The notes: generated by a model from the sequence alone, not told the origin. A stretch of 64,000 nucleotides of DNA from Mucilaginibacter sp. SJ (GCF_028993635.1 NZ_CP118631.1:5146001-5210000); one strand, 5' to 3'; shown: positions 15,583-26,642, counted from the first letter of the stretch. Translations and numbers: made by a program.

Positions 15583-17523
15583 CTATTGATTTGGTTGCTT
15601 TACAATTTTAGGGTTTGCAGATAAAATATCATCACCAATTTGCGAATAATAGTTACCCGCCTGGAATTTGTTAGCGCCTGTAACCGCACTTGGTTTCACC
15701 TCCTTAAAAATCCACTTACCATTATTGGCGTTACCCGGATTGTAGTATTTGTATGGCCATAAACCAAAAGGCTGTGTATTATGCTTGGTAGCGCTGCCGA
15801 TGTTGCTAACCAGGTCGGCAACTGACATTTGGTTACCATCCCAAACTTTGGTAGCAAGTCTCCAGCGTTTCATATCATACAAAGTGTGACCTTCAAATGC
15901 AAGCTCAACCCTGCGCTCATGTACTATCCTGTCAAAAGTAAGTAAAGCCAAAGGAGTGGTTAAGCCCGCACGTGACCTTACCTGGTTAATATAACCAAGC
16001 GCGGTACCTGTTTGGCCAAGCTCGAAGGCAGCTTCCGCGGCATTCAATAACACTTCGGCATAACGATAACGGATAAAGTTAACGTCGCTTCCGCGGCCAC
16101 GACGGCCTGAACCAACAGTTGGATCGAGATATTTACGTACATAGAAACCGGTTTGTGTACGGAACTCCAGGCCGTTAACCGGTCCGTCCTTACCAACTAC
16201 CTGTGTTTTGCCTAATCCTGGTACGTCTTGTGTTATGGTAGCGTCGCCGCTGCTGATCACAGTACCATCAGCAAGCTGGTAGCCTGCATAAACTTCGGTC
16301 CGTTTACCTTTGAATAAGCCGTTTGGTAAAAGCACGGTACCCGCAAGTCGTGCGTCCCTGCCTGCAAAAGCGTCAAGCTGGTTGGTATAATACACAGGAT
16401 TACCTCCCGCATCTTTTGTTGCAATTGGCGCGTAGGTATTATCCAGTTTTTCAAACGCCTCAACCAGGTTTAGCGACGGATTTAAACGACCTGCGTCCAA
16501 ACCTTCGTCGGATATTGAGAATGGCTGATCATTAGTGGTAAACCCGTGTACTTTACCGCCGTTGGCTTTAAAGTCCTCAACAAATATAGCTTCCTGGTTT
16601 ACACTGCTTTTATCAAGGAAAATAGCAGCGAAGTTATCGCTCAGGTCAGGAAGAACTTTGTATAACTGGTAGCTGCCTGCCGAACCGTTAATAATTTCCT
16701 GGGCAGCAGCCAGTGCTTTGGTATAGTAACCATTTGATAAGGTTGAAGGGATACCAACTTCATTTCCCGGTAATGATACCTGGGGAGTGGTAGCGCCATA
16801 TTTTGCAATTGAACCTGCATATAGTGCAGCCCTTGCTTCCATGGCTAATGCTGCCGCTTTAGTTGCCCTTGATTTTTGATTAACATCGGCGGGAAGTACT
16901 GATTTAATAGCCTCTGCTTCGCTGATAATAAAATCATATACTTCTGATTCTTTGGCACGCGGCCTTTGAAGCGGGGTAACGTTACCGGAGTAATCATAAG
17001 CCAACGGATCGGTAATTAACGGAACGCCACCCATACGTTTAACCATTTCAAAATAATAGTTAGCACGTAAAAAACGGGCCTCGGCAATAAAACGTGCTTT
17101 ATCACCTTCGGTAAGTTTGGTGGCCGCGGTTGCACGTTGTATAAAAAGGTTTAGGTCGCGGATATAACCATAATCCCATATCGCCCATTCGCCATAACCC
17201 CAGCCTGTACGCTGTACAAGGAAGCTGCTGCCATTTTCTGAAGGGAAAGCCTCGCTGAAATCAGCGAATGTGCGCCATCCCGGCTCCCTGTCACCATTTG
17301 GCGACTGAGGATATTCTCTTGAGGGATAACCATCCAAACTTGAGAAATCGCGTTGCCTGTCATAAAGATCGCCAAGGATCGAAAGCACCAGCGCAGGATC
17401 TGAAAATGCCAGATCTGTTGGCAGCACCTGTTTAGGCGGCACATCTAAAAATGAACTATCTTTTCTGCACGATCCCGCTACTACCGAGATTGCCAGCATT
17501 GTTATAATTGAAATCTTTTTCAT
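15583..17523 (-). CDS. susD: SusD/RagB family outer-membrane glycan-binding lipoprotein
   Basis: Surface lid of the SusCD importer, delivering oligosaccharides to the TonB-dependent channel. Lipoprotein signal with Cys in VVAGSCRKDSSFLDVPP, the standard SusD opening. The N-terminal helices include ARFLRANYYFEMVKRMGGVPL, of the tetratricopeptide-like scaffold near residue 150. The C-terminal region has YRYAEVLLNAAEAAFELG and INQVRSRAGL, then IVHERRVELAFEGHTLYDMKRW, all classical RagB/SusD blocks. At 646 residues it is a large member. It lies 24 bases after susC in one operon. The ligand is unknown and is inferred from the neighbours to be a plant wall glycan. Confidence 0.95.
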   Translation of the reverse strand: MKKISIITMLAISVVAGSCRKDSSFLDVPPKQVLPTDLAFSDPALVLSILGDLYDRQRDFSSLDGYPSREYPQSPNGDREPGWRTFADFSEAFPSENGSSFLVQRTGWGYGEWAIWDYGYIRDLNLFIQRATAATKLTEGDKARFIAEARFLRANYYFEMVKRMGGVPLITDPLAYDYSGNVTPLQRPRAKESEVYDFIISEAEAIKSVLPADVNQKSRATKAAALAMEARAALYAGSIAKYGATTPQVSLPGNEVGIPSTLSNGYYTKALAAAQEIINGSAGSYQLYKVLPDLSDNFAAIFLDKSSVNQEAIFVEDFKANGGKVHGFTTNDQPFSISDEGLDAGRLNPSLNLVEAFEKLDNTYAPIATKDAGGNPVYYTNQLDAFAGRDARLAGTVLLPNGLFKGKRTEVYAGYQLADGTVISSGDATITQDVPGLGKTQVVGKDGPVNGLEFRTQTGFYVRKYLDPTVGSGRRGRGSDVNFIRYRYAEVLLNAAEAAFELGQTGTALGYINQVRSRAGLTTPLALLTFDRIVHERRVELAFEGHTLYDMKRWRLATKVWDGNQMSVADLVSNIGSATKHNTQPFGLWPYKYYNPGNANNGKWIFKEVKPSAVTGANKFQAGNYYSQIGDDILSANPKIVKQPNQ

Positions 17524-17547
17524 TTGCTTTTAAACTTTAGGAATTAA

Positions 17548-20500
17548 TTAAAAGGTTAAATTAACGCCGAAGTTGAGTACCTTACTTTGCGGAAACTGTA
17601 AACCATTATCATCGGTAGTTTCCGGATCAACGCCATACTGTTTCAGGTTATCAAATGAAAACATGTTGTACGCGTTAACATAAAATCTCGCTCTCCTGAT
17701 CTTCACTTTCTTAAGCATATCAGTCGGCAATGAATAGCCCAGCTCTAAAGTCCTGGCCCTTAAATACCTTACACTATGCAGCCAGAAAGTTGAGTTACGC
17801 TGGCCGTTCAGCTCGTAATCGCTATGCCCAAAGCCTGGGTTCACCCTGTTTGCAGGATATTTACCCGGTACCCACGGACTGTTTAAATCAAACATATCCT
17901 GGCGGTGCCACCTGTCTTCAAATATTGAGTTCAGGTTACCATTGTTCTGGAACGCCCAGCGGGTTTCATAATTCTGGAACCAGGTATAACCTGCACCGCC
18001 TGAAAAATCAGCATGGAAATCAAAGCCTTTATAAGCAGCACCAATTGTAAAGCCGAAGTTGATATTAGGCTGTGTACCATAACCGAAACCTATAGGGCGC
18101 TCGTCATACTGGTCAATTTTACCATCACCATTCTGATCTTTGTACATCAGGTCACCCGGCAACAAGGTACGGTTGCCTTTGCCATCGTTGTTGATAGTAT
18201 AGTTGTTGATCTGCTCCTGCGATGTAAACTGACCGATAACCTGGTAACCCCAGTCGATATGCGAGTACCTGTTTTCGGTCGAGTTGCGGTATTGATCCCA
18301 TGAGTTAAAGAATAGCGGGTTATAGCTTTGCAGGTTTTTTTGGCGGGTGTAGCCAAAGTTACCGCCTATATTATAGCTTGCTTTGCCAATTTTACCGTTA
18401 TAGTTAAGCGAGATCTCAAAACCGCGTTGCGAATCGCTGCTCGCGTTTTCCTGCGGCAGAGAGTAACCTATTTCAATAGGCACCACAACATCATTTTTAG
18501 TACCTAACAAGCCGGTACGTTTACGATAGAAGTAATCGATAGTACCATTCAGCGAACTGTTAAACAAGCTGAAATCGGCAGCAACATCGGTAATTTTACT
18601 TTTTAGCCATGAAATACGGGTTACAGGGATCCCTTTGTCCCTTGAAGTGATAACCGCGTTGCCATCAAAAATATAAGTGCCCTGGTTGTAGTTGTAACCT
18701 GGCAAATAAGCATATGGGGCCACAATAGGATTAGCTGAATTTCCCGGATCACGGTCATCCCCTAACACACCATACGAACCACGGAATTTCAAATCATTCA
18801 GGATACTGTTTTCGCCTAATAGTTTTTTCATGAAGCCTTCCTGTGTGATGCGCCAGCCGGCAGATACGCCAGGGAAATAACCCACTCGTTTATCAGGAGC
18901 AAACAGGTATGATGCATCCCGCCTTGCTGATGCTTCTAAATAATAACGGTTATCATAGTTATAGTTTACACGACCGATATAACCTATACGGGTTTCGGTA
19001 TTATCGCTATCCTGGTATTGATCGGCCGTTGGGAAGTAGATCAATGGCAGGTTATTTGAAATTGGCGAAGCATGGATCCAGTTACGTAAGTGTTTTAGCT
19101 CAATACGCTCAGAAACAAACGTAGCGCCAATGGTATGTTTACCAAAACTGTTGTTGTAATTAATTTGCCATTGGTAAGTTTTGGCAAACTCTTTACGTTG
19201 CTCACGTTCGCGCCATGGGTTGGTACTGCCGCCGGTTACATCATAGGTATCGGTAGCGGGCCTGTAGGTATACGCGTTATAGGTATACTCCTGGTTATTA
19301 AGCAAATAATCGGCAATATAGTATGAATATAGGCCTTTCACGTTTAAGCCTTTCACGCCCGGGATCTGATATTCGACACCGAAGTTGCTTTGAAGCACGC
19401 GCCAGTCACTGTGGTAAAGCCCCGAAAGCTTTTTGTTAAGGAAGGCATAGTTTGATTCGGTATGGCCGATATCATTAAGGTATGCCGGGTTATCGTTAGC
19501 ATAAGGGCGTTCAAGCGGTGTATTCCTTAAAACGGCAAAACGGGCAAGGAAGTAATCGTCACCACCCGGTACACCAGGGTTTTCGCGGGTTTCGATACGG
19601 CCGTTAATGTCCAGGCTTACTTTTAAACCGTTGGCCACTTTAACCGAAACGTTCGACTGGATATTTGAGCGGTTAAATTTATACTCTTTACCCAACTGTG
19701 AGTTCTGGTAAAGGTTAGTCGCCGAAACATAATAATTAACCCTGTCGTTACCACCGGTAAAATTGGCATTCACCGAGTTTTGAGGAGCATTGTTATTGCT
19801 TTTTAAAACATAATCGCGCCAGTTAAAGCTTTGATAGCCTTTTTCAGTGCCTGCTTTGTATTTATCAAGTTCGGCCGGGGTAATGCTGGTTGAGCCATTG
19901 CTGTTTACCTCGGCATCAGCGCGGTAACGCATGTAATCATATGAATTGGTTAACACGTTAGGGAACCTGTACCAGTTTTGATAACCAGTGTAAGCATCAA
20001 TATTGATACGGGCTTCGCCGGCGCCTTTTTTTGTAGTTACCACCACTACACCGTTAGCCGCACGCACACCGTAGATAGCTGCCGAAGCGTCTTTCAACAC
20101 CGAGATACTCTCTACGTCGTTAGGGGCAAGGTTGTTGAATTGACCTTGGTCTTGCTGGATCCCGTCAATTACATATAAAGGCGTACCCATATTACGGATC
20201 TGGATACTGGCGCTGGCACCAGGCCTGCCTTCAGACATCCTGAACGTTACCCCCGGAATTTTACCGGCCAAACCTGTACTTACTGTCGAACCGGCATGTA
20301 CACGGTCGAGGTCTTTACTGGTAACAGTTGAGATGGCACCTGTAATGGAGGCCTTTTTTTGCGTACCGTAACCGGTAACAACCACCTCCTGTAAAGCCGA
20401 GTTTGTTGCACGCAAACGCACTTTTACGGCTGTTTGGCCGTTTAATGGTAATTCGAGTGAAGTAAAACCGATGTAAGTAAAAACCAAAGTGCTGTTTGCA

Positions 20501-20772
20501 CCTGGTACGTTAATGCTGAAATTGCCTTGTGCATCGGTTGTGGTGCCCCCCTGTGTACCCTGTACCCGTACGGCTACGCCGGTAAGTACCTGGCCGGTGG
20601 TGTCAACCACGTTGCCTGTTACCTTAATTTTATTTTGCGCGGATGCACTAAACGAAAAAAGGAAACCGGTCATGATGAAAAAAGCGATTAGCATTACTTT
20701 GGGGCTCCATTTACTGGGCGGCCACTGCACATGAGGGTTTCCCCCATGCCTGAGTAGTAAAAATTTTCTCAT
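17548..20772 (-). CDS. susC: SusC/RagA family TonB-dependent outer-membrane transporter
   Basis: 22-strand beta-barrel that imports glycans with energy from TonB. The leader is long (about 46 residues, ending in SFSASAQ), followed by a carboxypeptidase-regulatory-like domain (about 50-130, GNVVDTTGQVLTGVAVRV). The TonB-box region is EVVVTGYGTQKKASITGAI (about 133-150), followed by a plug (about 150-250, PLYVIDGIQQ, SISVLKDASAAIYG). The barrel follows and ends with the aromatic-terminated strand LNFGVNLTF. At 1074 residues it is typical. It is the first gene of the minus-strand PUL and is divergent from the HTCS regulator, which is its likely activator. No clear -7 TAnnTTTG was found upstream. 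Confidence 0.96.
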   Translation of the reverse strand: MRKFLLLRHGGNPHVQWPPSKWSPKVMLIAFFIMTGFLFSFSASAQNKIKVTGNVVDTTGQVLTGVAVRVQGTQGGTTTDAQGNFSINVPGANSTLVFTYIGFTSLELPLNGQTAVKVRLRATNSALQEVVVTGYGTQKKASITGAISTVTSKDLDRVHAGSTVSTGLAGKIPGVTFRMSEGRPGASASIQIRNMGTPLYVIDGIQQDQGQFNNLAPNDVESISVLKDASAAIYGVRAANGVVVVTTKKGAGEARINIDAYTGYQNWYRFPNVLTNSYDYMRYRADAEVNSNGSTSITPAELDKYKAGTEKGYQSFNWRDYVLKSNNNAPQNSVNANFTGGNDRVNYYVSATNLYQNSQLGKEYKFNRSNIQSNVSVKVANGLKVSLDINGRIETRENPGVPGGDDYFLARFAVLRNTPLERPYANDNPAYLNDIGHTESNYAFLNKKLSGLYHSDWRVLQSNFGVEYQIPGVKGLNVKGLYSYYIADYLLNNQEYTYNAYTYRPATDTYDVTGGSTNPWREREQRKEFAKTYQWQINYNNSFGKHTIGATFVSERIELKHLRNWIHASPISNNLPLIYFPTADQYQDSDNTETRIGYIGRVNYNYDNRYYLEASARRDASYLFAPDKRVGYFPGVSAGWRITQEGFMKKLLGENSILNDLKFRGSYGVLGDDRDPGNSANPIVAPYAYLPGYNYNQGTYIFDGNAVITSRDKGIPVTRISWLKSKITDVAADFSLFNSSLNGTIDYFYRKRTGLLGTKNDVVVPIEIGYSLPQENASSDSQRGFEISLNYNGKIGKASYNIGGNFGYTRQKNLQSYNPLFFNSWDQYRNSTENRYSHIDWGYQVIGQFTSQEQINNYTINNDGKGNRTLLPGDLMYKDQNGDGKIDQYDERPIGFGYGTQPNINFGFTIGAAYKGFDFHADFSGGAGYTWFQNYETRWAFQNNGNLNSIFEDRWHRQDMFDLNSPWVPGKYPANRVNPGFGHSDYELNGQRNSTFWLHSVRYLRARTLELGYSLPTDMLKKVKIRRARFYVNAYNMFSFDNLKQYGVDPETTDDNGLQFPQSKVLNFGVNLTF

Positions 20773-20966
20773 AAATGATCTATTAATTGGTTAAGTTTTG
20801 ATTTTAAAAATGTACAATTGACATATCTAAAATCATGTTGTAAAGAAAAAGGATTTTGGCCCCGGCGCTTAACCAAATCATATCAATACTTAGTCAAAAA
20901 GTATCAATTTTCGGGAGAAGGGAAACGCTGCAACAGATTGGCTATATTTGCGTTAAGCTGATTATT

Positions 20967-23900
20967 TTGAAACCACTATACATATTTCTATTATTTTTTA
21001 CAGTATCATGCGGTATTTGCAATGCCCAGACCTACTACTTCAAGCATTACCAGGTTGAGCATGGGTTATCGCATAATACCGTTTACTGCAGCATGCAGGA
21101 CAGGCGCGGCTTTTTGTGGTTTGGTACTAAGGACGGCCTGAACCGTTTTGATGGTTATACCTTTAAAACGTTCAGACATAACCCTGCAAATAAGAGCACC
21201 ATCTCCAACAACATGGTGCATACCCTGTGCCTTGATAAAGAAGGTACGCTTTGGATAGGTACCGACGAGGGCCTTGATAAGTATGATCCCCTGTCAGAAA
21301 CATTTACACATATCAATACGGCAAATATTAACGGTGTGCGCAGTATCACTTTTGATGAACATGATAATTGCTGGTTTGTAGCCGGAGCTTCATTAATAAG
21401 ATATAACACAAAAACCGGCGAAAGAACTGATTACTGGCCTTCGCAGCATTTTGAGGCTACGTCTGTAGTAATCATTAATGGTACAGTGTGGGCTTCTTCT
21501 TCAACCGGCGCAATGGAGAAATTTGACCGGGCAAGCCGCACTTTTACCGCTTACAACGTGTTTAAGCCAACTGATAAAGTTACCTCAAAGTTTATTGAGA
21601 AGATTTATTATGCCGGTAACAACAAAATATTTGTAGGTACCAATAGTCATGGTTTTAAGGAATTTAATGCTGAAACCTATACCTACAAGGACCTGCTTAA
21701 CTACAACCCGGATAAAACGGCTGTTTACGTGCGCGATTTTTTAAAATACAGCGACACTGAATACTGGATAGCCACTGAATCGGGCGTGTTTATTTATGAT
21801 TCGGTAAAAGGGACATTCCTTAATCTCAGAAAGCATTTCAATGATCCTTATTCCATATCGGATAACGCCGTTTATTGCCTTTACAAGGATTCGGAAGGCG
21901 GGGTTTGGGCAGGCACTTACTTTGGCGGCCTCAACTATTACCCTAAACAATATTCAACCTTTAATAAATTTTACCCTGATCCCGAGCCAAATTCCCTTAA
22001 AGGAAACGTGGTGCGTGAAATTACCAAAGACATATACGGCAACCTGTGGATGGGGACCGAAGATAACGGATTAAACAAATTAGCGCCTGATAATACCTGG
22101 ACCCATTATACCCCCGGCGGGAGTGCCAGCATCTCCAATACCAACATCCACGGTATATTAGCCTTAGGCAATGAACTGTTTGTAGGTACTTTTGAACGGG
22201 GACTGGATATCATGAACATTAAAACCGGCAAGGTTGAACGCGTTTACCTGGCCGGTAACCGAAATAATGATCTCAAAAGCAACTTTATAATTTGCTTTTG
22301 CAAAACCCGCAGCGGGCTTATTTTTGTTGGTACTACCCGCGGCATTTACAGGTATAATTTGGCACGTAAAGATTTTACCCTGATAGATAAATTACCCCCA
22401 TATGATTTCATTTACGCCATAACCGAAGACCATAAAGGCAAGATATGGGTTGGCACGGTACGGGATGGTATTTACTGTTACAATCCGGCAAACAATACAA
22501 GTACTAAGCTAAACTATCGTTACCCCGTTAAAAATGTGCTTAACACCACCACGGTTAACGGCGTTTTTGAGGATAGTAACCACAAATTATGGTTTGCTAC
22601 CGAGGGTTTGGGTTTATGGAGATACGATCCCGAAACCGATAGTTATAAGTTTTATGACACCGGTAACGGCTTTCCGAGCAATTACATTTTCAGGCTGGAA
22701 GAAGACAGCCATAAAAATCTATGGATCAGCACTACCCGGGGGCTGGTTTGCTTTAATGATAATACCGGAAGCATCAAAATTTACACAAAAGCCAATGGCT
22801 TGTTAAGTGATCAGTTTAACTACAACTCGTCTTTTAAAGATGCCGACGGCACCATGTACTTTGGTTGTGTACGTGGTATGGTTAGCTTTAACCCTGCCAG
22901 TTTTAAGCAAAATTACTTTGTAGCCCCGGTTTATATAACCGGTTTCCAGGTGCACAATAAAGAGATCTCTGTTAACGGTCCCGATTCATTATTAAAACAG
23001 TCTATTATCACCACAAAAAAAATCAACCTTAATTATAACCAATCTTCATTCAGCATTGATTTCGCGGCGCTGAGCTTTCCATCGCCCGAAATGACCCAAT
23101 ATAAATACACGATGAAAGGTTTGGATAAAGGCTGGACCGAACTTAAACGCAACCGAAAAGTTTACTTTACGCAATTGCAGCCCGGTCATTATACCTTTGT
23201 AGTAAAAGCGGCAAACAATAACGGCACCTGGACCCAAAAAGAAACAAGTATTGAAATTGATATAGCGCCCCCTTTTTGGGAAAGCGTTTGGGCATACATT
23301 GCTTACTGCCTGTTGTTTTTACTAACAGGTTACTACCTGCTCAGAAGCTATCACCGTAAAACCCGCGAGAAAAACAAACGTATTATCGAAACCCTTGAAA
23401 ATGACAAGGAGAAACAGATCTATAATGCCAAGATCGAGTTTTTCACTAATGTGGCCCACGAAATCCGTACACCTTTAACGCTTATTAAAGGGCCAATGGA
23501 AAAAGTGATCAGGCGGGCGGAGCATGTTCCGGATATTCAAAACAACCTGAAGATCATGGAAAAGAATACCAACCGGCTGCTCGATCTTACCAACCAACTG
23601 CTTGACTTCAGAAAAACCGAAACCAATGGCTTTAGCCTCAGCTTTGTTAAAACCGATATTATGGATCTGCTTGCCGATACCTTTTTGCGGTTTAAGCCCA
23701 TGGCCGAACAAAAGAACCTCAGCTATACCTTTATACATCCGGTTAAAACCGTTTATGCTTATGTTGATATTGAGGCATTCACCAAAATTATAAGTAACCT
23801 CATTAACAACGCTATTAAATACAGTACATCGGTTGTAGAGATCGAACTGCTCGATCATGCGGAAAACGACCCCACCTTTACCATCGAAATAAGAAACAGC

Positions 23901-24956
23901 GGGCACCTGATCCCTTACGAAATGCGCGAAAAGATCTTTGAGCCTTTCTTCAGGATGAAAGGGTCGGAAAAGCAAATTGGCACCGGGATAGGGCTTTCGT
24001 TATCGCGCTCGTTAGCCGAGTTGCACAAGGGCTTATTGGTGTTGAATAAATCTATTAACGATTTTAATATATTTAACCTTACTTTGCCTGTTCACCAGGA
24101 AAAAGAATTCGACCTGCATATTACCCCCGATGAATATGAGCAGGCAGACCTAAGTAACAGAGAGGAGAATATTGACTTTATGAAACCAGTTATACTTTTA
24201 GTAGATGATAACCCGGAAATACTTGATTTTATTTCGGATGATCTGAGCGACAAATATTCGGTTATTAAAGCCCTTAACGGACAGGAAGCGCTGGATATGA
24301 TAGGCATAGAGAACATCCAGCTTATTATAAGCGACGTAATGATGCCGGGAATAGATGGATTTGAACTATGCAAAACCATTAAAACCAATTTCGATTACAG
24401 CCATATCCCTATTATATTACTAACTGCAAAAAATACCCTGCAAAGTAAAATTGAAGGCCTGGAAGTTGGTGCCGATGCCTATATCGAAAAACCGTTTTCG
24501 CCCGAACATTTGCAGGTGCAGATAGCTAACCTGCTTATCAACCGCAATAAGATCAGAGAGCATTTTGCAAGTTCGCCGCTGGCCCATATCAAGTCGATGG
24601 CTTACTCCAAACCTGATGAAAGCTTTTTGGATAAATTAAACGGTGTTATCTACAAAAACATCCAAAACGCCGAGCTTGATGTGGAGCAGATAGCCAATCT
24701 CATGAATATGAGTAAGCCAACGCTGTACCGCAAAGTTAAAGCTATATCCAACCTTACTATTAACGAGCTTATCAATATCACCCGCCTCAAAGCCGCCGCG
24801 CAATTATTGGAAGAAGGTGATTATAAGATCTACGAAGTAGCCAACATGGTAGGTTACAGTTCTCAATCACACCTGGGCCGTAATTTCCTGAAACAATTCG
24901 GTACTACGCCAACTGAATACCAGCAGGCTAAGCGCAATAAAGTAAAACAGGTTTAA
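20967..24956 (+). CDS. Hybrid two-component system (HTCS), propeller sensor kinase fused to AraC regulator
   Basis: Membrane sensor that detects a glycan and switches on the divergent susC operon. Domains, numbered from a TTG at 20856 (37 codons further upstream): about 14 two-residue-signature propeller repeats (LWIGT, FVGT words, 60-700), Y_Y_Y domain (about 745-805), one membrane helix near 811, HisKA with H in VAHEIRTPL near 866, HATPase with GTGIGLSLS, receiver with Asp in ISDVMMPG near 1160, AraC-type HTH (about 1250-1360). I prefer a TTG start at 20967 because it gives a clean signal peptide (KPLYIFLLFF ... ICNAQ) and leaves 194 bases for two divergent promoters. The longer TTG start would leave only 83. 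Confidence 0.93.
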   Translation: MKPLYIFLLFFTVSCGICNAQTYYFKHYQVEHGLSHNTVYCSMQDRRGFLWFGTKDGLNRFDGYTFKTFRHNPANKSTISNNMVHTLCLDKEGTLWIGTDEGLDKYDPLSETFTHINTANINGVRSITFDEHDNCWFVAGASLIRYNTKTGERTDYWPSQHFEATSVVIINGTVWASSSTGAMEKFDRASRTFTAYNVFKPTDKVTSKFIEKIYYAGNNKIFVGTNSHGFKEFNAETYTYKDLLNYNPDKTAVYVRDFLKYSDTEYWIATESGVFIYDSVKGTFLNLRKHFNDPYSISDNAVYCLYKDSEGGVWAGTYFGGLNYYPKQYSTFNKFYPDPEPNSLKGNVVREITKDIYGNLWMGTEDNGLNKLAPDNTWTHYTPGGSASISNTNIHGILALGNELFVGTFERGLDIMNIKTGKVERVYLAGNRNNDLKSNFIICFCKTRSGLIFVGTTRGIYRYNLARKDFTLIDKLPPYDFIYAITEDHKGKIWVGTVRDGIYCYNPANNTSTKLNYRYPVKNVLNTTTVNGVFEDSNHKLWFATEGLGLWRYDPETDSYKFYDTGNGFPSNYIFRLEEDSHKNLWISTTRGLVCFNDNTGSIKIYTKANGLLSDQFNYNSSFKDADGTMYFGCVRGMVSFNPASFKQNYFVAPVYITGFQVHNKEISVNGPDSLLKQSIITTKKINLNYNQSSFSIDFAALSFPSPEMTQYKYTMKGLDKGWTELKRNRKVYFTQLQPGHYTFVVKAANNNGTWTQKETSIEIDIAPPFWESVWAYIAYCLLFLLTGYYLLRSYHRKTREKNKRIIETLENDKEKQIYNAKIEFFTNVAHEIRTPLTLIKGPMEKVIRRAEHVPDIQNNLKIMEKNTNRLLDLTNQLLDFRKTETNGFSLSFVKTDIMDLLADTFLRFKPMAEQKNLSYTFIHPVKTVYAYVDIEAFTKIISNLINNAIKYSTSVVEIELLDHAENDPTFTIEIRNSGHLIPYEMREKIFEPFFRMKGSEKQIGTGIGLSLSRSLAELHKGLLVLNKSINDFNIFNLTLPVHQEKEFDLHITPDEYEQADLSNREENIDFMKPVILLVDDNPEILDFISDDLSDKYSVIKALNGQEALDMIGIENIQLIISDVMMPGIDGFELCKTIKTNFDYSHIPIILLTAKNTLQSKIEGLEVGADAYIEKPFSPEHLQVQIANLLINRNKIREHFASSPLAHIKSMAYSKPDESFLDKLNGVIYKNIQNAELDVEQIANLMNMSKPTLYRKVKAISNLTINELINITRLKAAAQLLEEGDYKIYEVANMVGYSSQSHLGRNFLKQFGTTPTEYQQAKRNKVKQV

Positions 24957-25262
24957 TCTTACCGGGATGGACTATCAGGCTAAGTCAGCGGCAATGATCT
25001 TTATATAATAATACGGGCGTCCGGGAGGGTAATTCCACTCAGTTATAAGCTGCAAGCCTTTTGCATCGGCGATGGCCCCATGCAAGGCATATGCTGTTAA
25101 AGCAACCCTCTTTTTTACAATTCTTGTTTATTATCGGAGTCCCTGAATGCCGCAAGCGGGCGATTTAATTGTGCGGGCAACAATATTTGAAAAAATAACG
25201 TAGAACTGCCGGTTCCGCACAACAGGGAATGGTTGATTATCAAAACTCTTTCAGATTAATAA
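24957..25262. other. 306-base gap after HTCS1
   Basis: No gene, RNA or known regulatory element is recognised. A short open frame on the minus strand (24975 to about 25120) reads ALTAYALHGAIADAKG and then ITEWNYPPGRPYYY, but has no start codon and is short enough to be chance. No promoter consensus is evident before the beta-helix gene. Confidence 0.4.
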
Positions 25263-26642
25263 ATGGGAAATAACAATTACTTACTAAGCATGATAGCTGG
25301 TATGCTGGTAATATCATGCTTGGCGTGTTCAAAAAGTATAAACAAAATTGAAACACCGGCAAGTTCAATTCCGGAGCAGGATGGGAAACTGCAAAGTTTG
25401 AAAACAAGGCCGGTAACTACCTATACTTACACCGTTAAAACTACCGAGTGGATGGTTGACGGAACAAATATCCCCGCGGGGGCTATAATATATATCCCCG
25501 CCGGTGAACGTGGGGCCTTGCTGCTTAAAAACTTTAAAGGTACAGCCGCCGCTCCAATTTTAATTGTCAACCAGGGTGGAAGGGTGTCATTCACTGCTGA
25601 AACTACCGCCTCTTATGCATTTAAGACACAAAACTGCCAGTATTTCAAGGTAATGGGAAATGGAGTTTCCTCGATTAAGTACGGGTTTGATATAAACGGC
25701 GGCAACATCGGCATGACGATGGACTATCTGAGCTCGGACTTTGAGATCGCGAATGTTGAGGTCCGTAACAGCGGGTTTGCAGGGATCATGGCAAAAACCG
25801 ATCCGTCATGCGACGCTGCAACCTGGCGGGGCAATTTTACGATGAGTAATGTAATAATTCATGATAATTACGTTCACAAAACAGGAGGGGAAGGCCTTTA
25901 TATAGGAAATTCTTTTTATCAGAATGGCGTTTCAACTTCCTGCGGTACGGTTTTACCTCACGATATCGTGAATGCCAGGATCTACAAAAACCTTGTTGAC
26001 TCTACCGGTGCCGAAGGGATCCAGGTTGGCAGTGCTACGTCGGGATGTATGATCTATAATAACACCGTTAAAAATCCGGGGATAAGTCCGTTTGCTTCCT
26101 ATCAAAATAATGGTATACAAATAGGGGAAGGTACCGGTGGCCAATGCTATAACAACCTGGTTAAGAATGCGCCCGGCAATGGTATCATTGTTCTTGGTCT
26201 TGGCGATAACCAGGTATTCAATAATTATATTATTGACTCGAAAGCTTACGGTATTTTTGCTGATTCACGGTATACGCCAGGCCCGAATTTTCAGTTTATC
26301 AATAATACCATTGTAGGCTCCGTTTTAGGCGGTATAAAGTTAAACTCCGAAACTATCCCCATGAATACCGTTATTAATAATGCTATCATACAATCGGCAT
26401 CAGTACAGCCGATAATTGTAAAAAGCACCAGCGTTAAACTTACCGAATCAAATAATTATGTAAATACAGATGTAAGCGTTTGCGGGTTTGTAAATTATGC
26501 CGGAGATGATTTCCATTTACAACCGTCATCGCCGCTTATCGATCAGGGGGCAAACGTTTTGTCATACAGCATAAAATTTGATTATTATGATGCTGTACGC
26601 CCATCGGGTACTGCTTTTGATATTGGGGCTACTGAGTATTAA
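25263..26642 (+). CDS. Right-handed parallel beta-helix lipoprotein (putative polysaccharide lyase or hydrolase)
   Basis: Probable surface lipoprotein with a beta-helix fold. Seen: lipoprotein signal with Cys in ISCLACSKS, then a short linker, and from about residue 100 many repeats of the beta-helix type: NVIIHDNYVHKTGGEGLYIG, ARIYKNLVDSTGAEGIQVG, MIYNNTVKNPGIS, GQCYNNLVKNAPGNGIIV, NQVFNNYIIDSKAYGIFAD. The closing DVRPS-like tail (YDAVRPSGTAFDIGATEY) is typical of choice-of-anchor/beta-helix proteins. No catalytic triad identifies a family, though pectate-lyase-like folds (PL, GH28, mannuronan epimerase) are the usual relatives. It follows HTCS1 on the same strand and converges on the giant protein. 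Confidence 0.72.
   Translation: MGNNNYLLSMIAGMLVISCLACSKSINKIETPASSIPEQDGKLQSLKTRPVTTYTYTVKTTEWMVDGTNIPAGAIIYIPAGERGALLLKNFKGTAAAPILIVNQGGRVSFTAETTASYAFKTQNCQYFKVMGNGVSSIKYGFDINGGNIGMTMDYLSSDFEIANVEVRNSGFAGIMAKTDPSCDAATWRGNFTMSNVIIHDNYVHKTGGEGLYIGNSFYQNGVSTSCGTVLPHDIVNARIYKNLVDSTGAEGIQVGSATSGCMIYNNTVKNPGISPFASYQNNGIQIGEGTGGQCYNNLVKNAPGNGIIVLGLGDNQVFNNYIIDSKAYGIFADSRYTPGPNFQFINNTIVGSVLGGIKLNSETIPMNTVINNAIIQSASVQPIIVKSTSVKLTESNNYVNTDVSVCGFVNYAGDDFHLQPSSPLIDQGANVLSYSIKFDYYDAVRPSGTAFDIGATEY

Noticed and set aside
24975..25120. Minus-strand frame after HTCS1 reading ITEWNYPPGRPYYY
   Set aside because: An in-frame stop precedes it and there is no start codon. About 50 open codons can occur by chance, and I recognise no family.
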